A stretch of DNA of 64,000 bases, from NCBI GenBank assembly GCA_023383815.1, contig JAHDYG010000003.1, positions 62,001 to 126,000 of the forward strand, given 5' to 3'. Source of the stretch: Rhodocyclaceae bacterium. GTDB lineage: Bacteria > Pseudomonadota > Gammaproteobacteria > Burkholderiales > Rhodocyclaceae. Below the pieces are notes generated by a model. The model made no database searches. It had not been told where the DNA came from and saw nothing but the letters and a program-made list of their open reading frames with translations. The position numbers were made by a program, and so were the translations under genes. Each line of letters opens with the position of its first letter. Within the stretch, counting starts at the first letter, position 1. Positions 59,171 through 64,000 of the stretch are shown here, one piece after another.

Positions 59171-59853
59171 GCGAAGCCTGGTTCGTTTGCGGAACCGATA
59201 CCGAGATCGGCAAGACCTTCGCCACGTGCGCACTGCTCCATGCCGTGCGGGCAGGGGGAAGAAGTGCCGTCGGAATGAAGCCGGTCGCGGCCGGCGCACA
59301 GGTCGTCGATGGCGTCCTGTTGAACGAGGACGCGGCCCGGCTACGCGCAGCGGGAAGTTTCGATCCCGGACTCGCGGACCTCAACCCGTATTGCCTCAAG
59401 CGCCCGGTTGCGCCGCACATCGCCGCCGCAGAAGAAGGGGCGAGCATCGAACCGGAGTCGATCCAGGCGGCACTCACCCGCTTGCGTGCTCGTGCCGAGG
59501 TCGTGATCGTCGAAGGGGTCGGCGGCTTTCGCGTGCCGCTCGGCGAGGATTGGGACAGCGCAGACCTTGCGGTTGAACTCGCGCTGCCGGTCATCCTCGT
59601 CGTCGGCATGCGGCTCGGATGCATCAATCATGCGTTGCTCACCTGCGAGGCGATCGCCACCCGCGGATTGCCGCTCGCCGGCTGGATCGCCAACCACATC
59701 GACCCTGAAATGGCATCCTTCGAAGCGAACCTCCTGGCCTTGAGCCGGAGAATACCGGCGCCCCTGCTTGGCACCCTGCCTTACCAGCGGGACCCCGATC
59801 CAGCCTTCGCGGCGCGACATCTTCGTTTGCCCGAGCCGCCTCCGGCCGCCTGA
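59167..59853 (+). CDS. bioD: Dethiobiotin synthetase BioD
   Basis: 228 aa ATP-dependent carboxylase closing the ureido ring of dethiobiotin. P-loop FVCGTDTEIGKTF, VGMKPVAAG, EGVGGFRVPL and GWIANHIDPE are family signatures. ATG 59167 overlaps the bioC stop. The operon ends here; bioB, needed for the final step, is not in the window. Confidence 0.96.
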   Translation: MSEAWFVCGTDTEIGKTFATCALLHAVRAGGRSAVGMKPVAAGAQVVDGVLLNEDAARLRAAGSFDPGLADLNPYCLKRPVAPHIAAAEEGASIEPESIQAALTRLRARAEVVIVEGVGGFRVPLGEDWDSADLAVELALPVILVVGMRLGCINHALLTCEAIATRGLPLAGWIANHIDPEMASFEANLLALSRRIPAPLLGTLPYQRDPDPAFAARHLRLPEPPPAA

Positions 59854-59882
59854 CCGCTGCACGCCCGGGAAGGGCCGAAGCG

Positions 59883-60398
59883 CTACCCGCGCCCTTCGAG
59901 TGCCGCGACGATGTTGCTGCGAATGTCGTCCACCGCAAAGGAGGCGGCGGGATTGTCGTTGACCGCCTCGTACCACTCGTCGACGAGCGCGCCCAGATCT
60001 GCAGCCGTCGCGCCGTCGGCAACCTTCTGCATCAGCGCGCGATACTTCATCGGTCCGGTGAAATCGCGCAGGGAATTCACCATCAGCTTGCGTGCCATGT
60101 CGAGATGGCGCTCATCGAGTTCCTGACCATCCCCGGCCACCGTCGCCGTTACGGTGGGCACTACGGCGGCGAGCGCTCCAGACCCAGCAGCGGACTCGAC
60201 CACCTCAATGAACCCGCCAGACTGCAGCAATTCCAGACTTTCTTCGAGCGATGCCTCCCCCACCATCGCCTTCAGTTGATCGACGCTGCGCTTGCCGTCG
60301 ACGAAGATCAGCAGTCGCCGAACACGGGGGCCGATCTCTCCGCTTCGACTTTCCATCTCGGTGAGCCCTTTCTGGGTCTTGGCATAGATGACGGTCAA
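59883..60398 (-). CDS. Conserved hypothetical protein with winged-helix-like N-terminus
   Basis: 171 aa from a TTG start (60396-60398) set by a perfect AGGAGG site. I do not recognise a named family with certainty. The N-terminal ~65 residues (YAKTQKGLTEMESRSG, RRLLIFVDGKRSVDQLKAM, LLQSGGFIEVV) have the helix-helix-hairpin look of a small winged-helix module. An Ala/Val/Gly-rich linker (about 72-92) leads to a helical C-terminus (ARKLMVNSLRDFTGPMKY, VDEWYEAVNDNPAASFA). No signal peptide or TM segment. Convergent with bioD, 29 bases away. Confidence 0.72.
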   Translation of the reverse strand: MTVIYAKTQKGLTEMESRSGEIGPRVRRLLIFVDGKRSVDQLKAMVGEASLEESLELLQSGGFIEVVESAAGSGALAAVVPTVTATVAGDGQELDERHLDMARKLMVNSLRDFTGPMKYRALMQKVADGATAADLGALVDEWYEAVNDNPAASFAVDDIRSNIVAALEGRG

Positions 60399-60404
60399 CT
60401 TTCT

Positions 60405-60410
60405 CCTCCT
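60405..60410 (-). promoter_or_regulatory. Perfect Shine-Dalgarno deciding a TTG start
   Basis: AGGAGG on the minus strand, six bases before the TTG at 60396-60398. In-frame ATGs farther upstream have no comparable site. Confidence 0.7.
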
Positions 60411-60503
60411 TGATTCCAGGCCTGTGCCCGGATCGCAAATCATTTCCTGTAGCCCGAAACGATTCTCTCCTGTTGCAAGCATGCTGCCTGCGCAGCGCCG
60501 CTG

Positions 60504-61328
60504 TCAACCGCCCGAATGGATCACTCGAACACTGGTTTCCGCGCCCGTTCGAGCCTGCTGACGGACCTGTTCGAACAGGCAGATTGCCGCCGCGGCCGCG
60601 ACATTGAGCGACTCGATGGCCCCCGGCATCGGAATCGTCACGAACCGCGTCGCAAGGGCCGCGACCTCCGCCGAAAGCCCTTGGCCTTCGGCGCCGAACA
60701 ACCAGATCGCTGGCGCTCGAAGATCAAGCGCGTAGAGGTCGCCGCTTTCTGGCCCGAGACCCGTCGCAAGAATCTCACCGGAAAACCCCCTCGATACGAC
60801 ACGAGGGTCGGCCTGCTCGTGCACACGCGTGATGAAATGCGCTCCCATCGCAGCACGCAGCACCTTGGGTGCCCAGGCCTGGGCGCAACCGGCCGTCAGA
60901 ATCACGTCCTTCACGCCAGCCGCAGCAGCGGTACGGATGAGCGTACCAAGGTTCCCGGGGTCCTGGACGCCATCCAGGACGACGAGCGACGCGTCGGCAG
61001 AAATCTCCCCCGACACGTCGGGCACTGGAAGAACAGCCAGAATTCCTGCCGGTTGCGCAACCGGGCTGACATGGGCGAACAGCCGCTCGCTCAGAATGTA
61101 GCGGGGAACATGAACCGCCCGCTCCAGCAAGTCCTCGACCTCCGGCTTCGCAAGTGCATGTTCGCTCACGGCCAGCGCCGAGAGCGGCCGCGCTGCGCTC
61201 AAGGCTGCCTGGACGAGATGTACGCCATCGAGAATCGTCTCGTTCGTTTCGCGCCGCTCACGCGCCGAATGTGCGAGCGCATGGAGGTGTTTGACGAAGG
61301 GATTGTCGCGTGACGAGAGGTGTTTCAC
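60504..61328 (-). CDS. TrmH-family (SpoU) RNA 2'-O-methyltransferase
   Basis: 274 aa. N-terminal substrate-binding part (RDNPFVKHLHALAHSARERR, ILDGVHLVQAAL) and the knotted SpoU domain with its three motifs: LDGVQDPGNLGTLIRTAAAAG, FGAEGQGLS and IPMPGAIESLNVAAAAAI. It methylates ribose in rRNA or tRNA; the target is not determinable (RlmB-like or TsnR-like). GTG start (61326-61328) overlaps the stop of the CopD-like gene. Confidence 0.92.
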   Translation of the reverse strand: MKHLSSRDNPFVKHLHALAHSARERRETNETILDGVHLVQAALSAARPLSALAVSEHALAKPEVEDLLERAVHVPRYILSERLFAHVSPVAQPAGILAVLPVPDVSGEISADASLVVLDGVQDPGNLGTLIRTAAAAGVKDVILTAGCAQAWAPKVLRAAMGAHFITRVHEQADPRVVSRGFSGEILATGLGPESGDLYALDLRAPAIWLFGAEGQGLSAEVAALATRFVTIPMPGAIESLNVAAAAAICLFEQVRQQARTGAETSVRVIHSGG

Positions 61329-61792
61329 AGTCCACCCGGAGCGAGCGTTGCAATCGCGATCGTGATTGCGCCAAGCGCCAGATTGAACGCAACCCGCTGG
61401 CGGATGGCGTTGAGCGCCGCAGCAGCGCGCGGCCAGTCCCCGGCGGGAACTGCAGCACGCATTGCCCGCCAGGGACCAAACCAGATCGACACGAAGACGC
61501 AGACCATGATCACTCCGGACGCCATCATCAGATGCCACGCCAAGGGAGCCAGACCGAACCCGGTCTGGAACAATCGCACGAATCCCGAAAGCAGGATGAG
61601 GCCGATCGATGCCCAGACGAGCGGAAAGAAGCGCTTGAACACCTCGACCCACAGGGTCAGCCGAAGCGGAGGTTCCAGCGCGAGCGCCGCAGGGCGCAGG
61701 CACAGGTAGGCGAAGGCCATTCCACCTACCCAGACCGCCACTGCGAGGATATGGAGGAAGAGCATCAGGTTCTGAAGCATCGCGTCATTCAT
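61325..61792 (-). CDS. CopD-domain-like small integral membrane protein
   Basis: 155 aa with four hydrophobic helices. The first ([15 protein letters not shown]) has the His/Trp pattern of CopD-type domains. ATG 61790-61792 overlaps the rnhB end by 8 bases; M5 is an alternative start. Similar small proteins sit next to RNA methyltransferase genes in related bacteria. Function unknown; copper handling is only suggested by domain similarity. Confidence 0.8.
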   Translation of the reverse strand: MNDAMLQNLMLFLHILAVAVWVGGMAFAYLCLRPAALALEPPLRLTLWVEVFKRFFPLVWASIGLILLSGFVRLFQTGFGLAPLAWHLMMASGVIMVCVFVSIWFGPWRAMRAAVPAGDWPRAAAALNAIRQRVAFNLALGAITIAIATLAPGGL

Positions 61793-62381
61793 GGTGGCTG
61801 CCCCGCGGTTCGTTCTCGAGCAGCGCGCGGACCGGCCCAAAGCTTCGGCGGTAGCACCCAATTACGCCATGCCGGCGCATCGCCTCCAGATGCGCTGCCG
61901 TGGGATACCCCTTGTGGCGTGCAAACCCGTATGCAGGGTAGCGGGCATCGAGTTCTTCCATCCAGGCGTCGCGGACCGTCTTTGCAAGGATCGAAGCTGC
62001 GGCGATCTCCGCGACTGTCGCATCGCCACGAACGATCGCTTCAACAGGCACGGACAGGTCGGGGCACCGGTTGCCATCCACCTGCACCAGTCCGGGCCTG
62101 ACCGCAAGGGCTTCGACCGCGCGCTTCATCGCCAGAAGACTCGCCCGCAAGATGTTCAGCGCATCGATCTCGGCTGCGCTGGCCTCCGCCACCGACCATG
62201 CGAGCGCACTCGCGCGGATCTGCCCCGCGAGCCGCTCGCGCGTCCGGGCGGAGAGCTTCTTCGAGTCGTTCAGCCCCGCGATCGGCCGGGTCGGGTTGAG
62301 AATCACCGCGGCCGCAACGACGGGTCCGCAGAGCGGACCGCGCCCTGCCTCGTCGACCCCACAAATCAATCGACCGGTCAT
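61785..62381 (-). CDS. rnhB: Ribonuclease HII
   Basis: 198 aa. Removes ribonucleotides from RNA-DNA hybrids. Catalytic acidic residues in [19 protein letters not shown] and [33 protein letters not shown] and [16 protein letters not shown] are diagnostic. ATG 62379-62381 (MTGRLICG) was preferred to a GTG five codons upstream. Follows lpxB as in many proteobacteria. Confidence 0.97.
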   Translation of the reverse strand: MTGRLICGVDEAGRGPLCGPVVAAAVILNPTRPIAGLNDSKKLSARTRERLAGQIRASALAWSVAEASAAEIDALNILRASLLAMKRAVEALAVRPGLVQVDGNRCPDLSVPVEAIVRGDATVAEIAAASILAKTVRDAWMEELDARYPAYGFARHKGYPTAAHLEAMRRHGVIGCYRRSFGPVRALLENEPRGSHHE

Positions 62382-62436
62382 GCTGGCATCCCTCACAGTT
62401 TCCGGATCTGCGGCGCCCGGCCCGATGCGCCAGTGC

Positions 62437-63588
62437 TTACGCGCCGCGCTTCTTCAGCCATGGCAAAATCGCATCTGCCGCCTTCTCTGCCGTATTCTGA
62501 CGCAGATCGAGGTGCAACTCGGTGAAACGCCTTGCCAGCGCGGCACGGGCATCCGGGTCGGCGATCCAGCGATCGAGCGCGTCGGCCAGCGCCTCCGCAG
62601 TGGCGTCATCCTGCAACAGCTCGGGTACGAGCGTCTCGCGGCACAGGATGTTGGGCAGTCCGACCCAGGGAAGATACGCCATGCGCTTCATCATGCGGTA
62701 CTGCCATTTCCCGATCCGGTAACTGATGACCATCGGTCGCTTGAGCAGTGCTGCTTCGAGGCTGGCCGTGCCGCTTGCAACGAGCACCACATCGGCGGCC
62801 GTCATCGCATCGACCGAGTGACCGAACAGGATCCGCAGTGGCAGATCCGGCCGCTTCGTCTGGCGCAACGCGTCTTCGAACAGCAGGCGTGTCTCGCGCG
62901 TCGCCAATGGCACCAGGAAACGTGCGGCAGGATGGCGCTCGGCGAGGATACACGCGGTCTCCAGATACGTCGCTGCCAGGTTGCGAACCTCGGACTCCCG
63001 GCTCCCGGGAAGCAATGCAATCACCAGCGCATCGTCCGGAAGCTGCAGGCGTTCACGTGCCGCGGCGCGATCGGGCTGAAGGGGAAAGGTGTCGGCCAGA
63101 GGATGGCCAACGTAGCTCACCGGCACCCCGGCGTTACGATACAGCTCGGGCTCGAATGGAAACAGGCACAGCATGTGCGACACCGAGCGCGCGATCTTCC
63201 GGATCCGGCCACCACGCCAGGCCCAGATGGACGGGCTGACGAAATGAATCGCCGGGATGCCGCGCGCCCGGACCCTCTCTTCCAGCCACAGATTGAAATC
63301 CGGCGCATCGACACCAATGAAGGCGTCAGGCGGATCGGCCAGAATCCGGGAGAGAAGATCCTTGCGGATGCCGGAAAGCTCGCGATACCGCTTGAGAGCA
63401 TCCACATAGCCATGCACTGCGAGCCGCTCGCTCGGCCAGAGCGGCTCGAACCCGGCCGCCTCCATTTTCGGCCCGCCGATCCCGAAGAAGACGCTGTCGG
63501 GAAGCCGGGCCCGCAGCGCGTCGATCAGGTGGGCGGCAAGGAGATCGCCCGAGGATTCCCCGGCGACCATCACGATCCGTGCGGTCAT
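62437..63588 (-). CDS. lpxB: Lipid-A-disaccharide synthase LpxB
   Basis: 383 aa GT19 glycosyltransferase joining UDP-diacylglucosamine and lipid X to form the lipid A disaccharide. [70 protein letters not shown] and [12 protein letters not shown] are present. ATG 63586-63588; a TTG one codon earlier is possible. 16 bases after lpxA. Confidence 0.98.
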   Translation of the reverse strand: MTARIVMVAGESSGDLLAAHLIDALRARLPDSVFFGIGGPKMEAAGFEPLWPSERLAVHGYVDALKRYRELSGIRKDLLSRILADPPDAFIGVDAPDFNLWLEERVRARGIPAIHFVSPSIWAWRGGRIRKIARSVSHMLCLFPFEPELYRNAGVPVSYVGHPLADTFPLQPDRAAARERLQLPDDALVIALLPGSRESEVRNLAATYLETACILAERHPAARFLVPLATRETRLLFEDALRQTKRPDLPLRILFGHSVDAMTAADVVLVASGTASLEAALLKRPMVISYRIGKWQYRMMKRMAYLPWVGLPNILCRETLVPELLQDDATAEALADALDRWIADPDARAALARRFTELHLDLRQNTAEKAADAILPWLKKRGA

Positions 63589-63604
63589 CAACGGAACATC
63601 CGGA

Positions 63605-64000
63605 TCAACGCACGATGCCGCGCTGCGAAGACTGGATGAACGCCAGCAACGGCTGGACTTCCGGGTGCGTCGCGGCCATCTCCGCGATCGTCGCGCGCGC
63701 CTCGTCGAGCTTCAGACCCGATCGGTACAAACTGCGGTAGGCGCGCTTGATCGCCATGATCGCATCGGGCGAGTAGCCGCGCCGTTTCAGCCCTTCACTG
63801 TTGATCCCGTGCGGCGCAGCCGGATTGCCGGATACCGTCACATAGGGCGGAAGATCCTGCAACAGCACGGTACCGACTCCGCAGAAGCTGTGTGCACCGA
63901 CCCGCACGAACTGGTGCACACCGGTAAAACCACCGAGGATGGCCCAGTCGCCAACCTGCACGTGCCCCGCGAGCGTTGCGTTGTTGGCAAAGATCGTGTG
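63605..64000 (-). CDS. lpxA: UDP-N-acetylglucosamine acyltransferase LpxA, 5' end outside window
   Basis: About 131 C-terminal codons are present. The left-handed beta-helix end is seen (TIFANNATLAGHV, GDWAILGGFTGVHQFVRVG), followed by the C-terminal helical domain (GINSEGLKRRGYSPDAIMAI). LpxA performs the first acylation of lipid A synthesis. The start lies beyond the right edge. Confidence 0.96.
   Translation of the reverse strand, partial: HTIFANNATLAGHVQVGDWAILGGFTGVHQFVRVGAHSFCGVGTVLLQDLPPYVTVSGNPAAPHGINSEGLKRRGYSPDAIMAIKRAYRSLYRSGLKLDEARATIAEMAATHPEVQPLLAFIQSSQRGIVR

Overview
The window looks like ordinary chromosomal DNA from a GC-rich Betaproteobacterium, most likely of the Rhodocyclales (Azoarcus/Thauera/Zoogloea type). 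Evidence is the uniform high GC, the lpxA-lpxB-rnhB tail, a bioA-bioF-bioH-bioC-bioD run, an Azospirillum/Azoarcus-type arylpyruvate decarboxylase and the very high density of signalling genes. I saw no rRNA, tRNA, CRISPR array, insertion sequence or integrase. The taxonomic call is inference.

Layout. 1-4080: a truncated phenylpyruvate/indolepyruvate decarboxylase (minus), divergent from the compact AmmeMemoRadiSam trio (Memo-like, AMMECR1-like, radical SAM). 4261-9703: a three-gene signalling operon of a periplasmic-binding-domain histidine kinase, a single-domain receiver and a REC-GAF-PAS-GGDEF-EAL protein. 9719-24538: a degenerate alpha/beta hydrolase, mfd, a FecR-TPR-beta-barrel protein with a CHASE2 adenylate cyclase, DAHP synthase and serB; then on the minus strand an AEC transporter, an M14 carboxypeptidase and yaaA.

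24804-33950 (plus): a six-gene cyclic-di-GMP operon with an orphan substrate-binding lipoprotein, a PhnD-like/PAS/GGDEF protein, a stand-alone Hpt, a REC-GGDEF-EAL protein, an HD-GYP phosphodiesterase and a hybrid histidine kinase. Together they could form a full phosphorelay that makes and degrades c-di-GMP. 48744 down to 33922 (minus): a large chemosensory operon, MCP/CheZ-like - cheY - cheA - cheW - mcp - mcp - cheR - cheD - cheB - STAS - REC/PP2C/HATPase, in the gene order of Pseudomonas aeruginosa cluster II with a partner-switching pair added at the end. 48972-54791: a FIST-domain (NosP-like) protein with a hybrid kinase, facing a second hybrid kinase that carries a pseudo-receiver and an Hpt domain.

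55128-59853: biotin synthesis genes bioAFHCD (no bioB in the window). 59883-64000 (minus): a conserved hypothetical protein, a TrmH-family RNA methyltransferase, a CopD-like membrane protein, rnhB, lpxB and the 3' part of lpxA.

The most notable signals are in the chemosensory operon: a receptor signalling domain followed by a CheZ-type D-x-x-x-Q motif in one protein; two tandem receptors sharing a perfectly identical 1003-bp segment while ending in different CheR-tether pentapeptides; and five copies of an aromatic-Gly-[FL]-Phe-acidic motif in the CheA linker.
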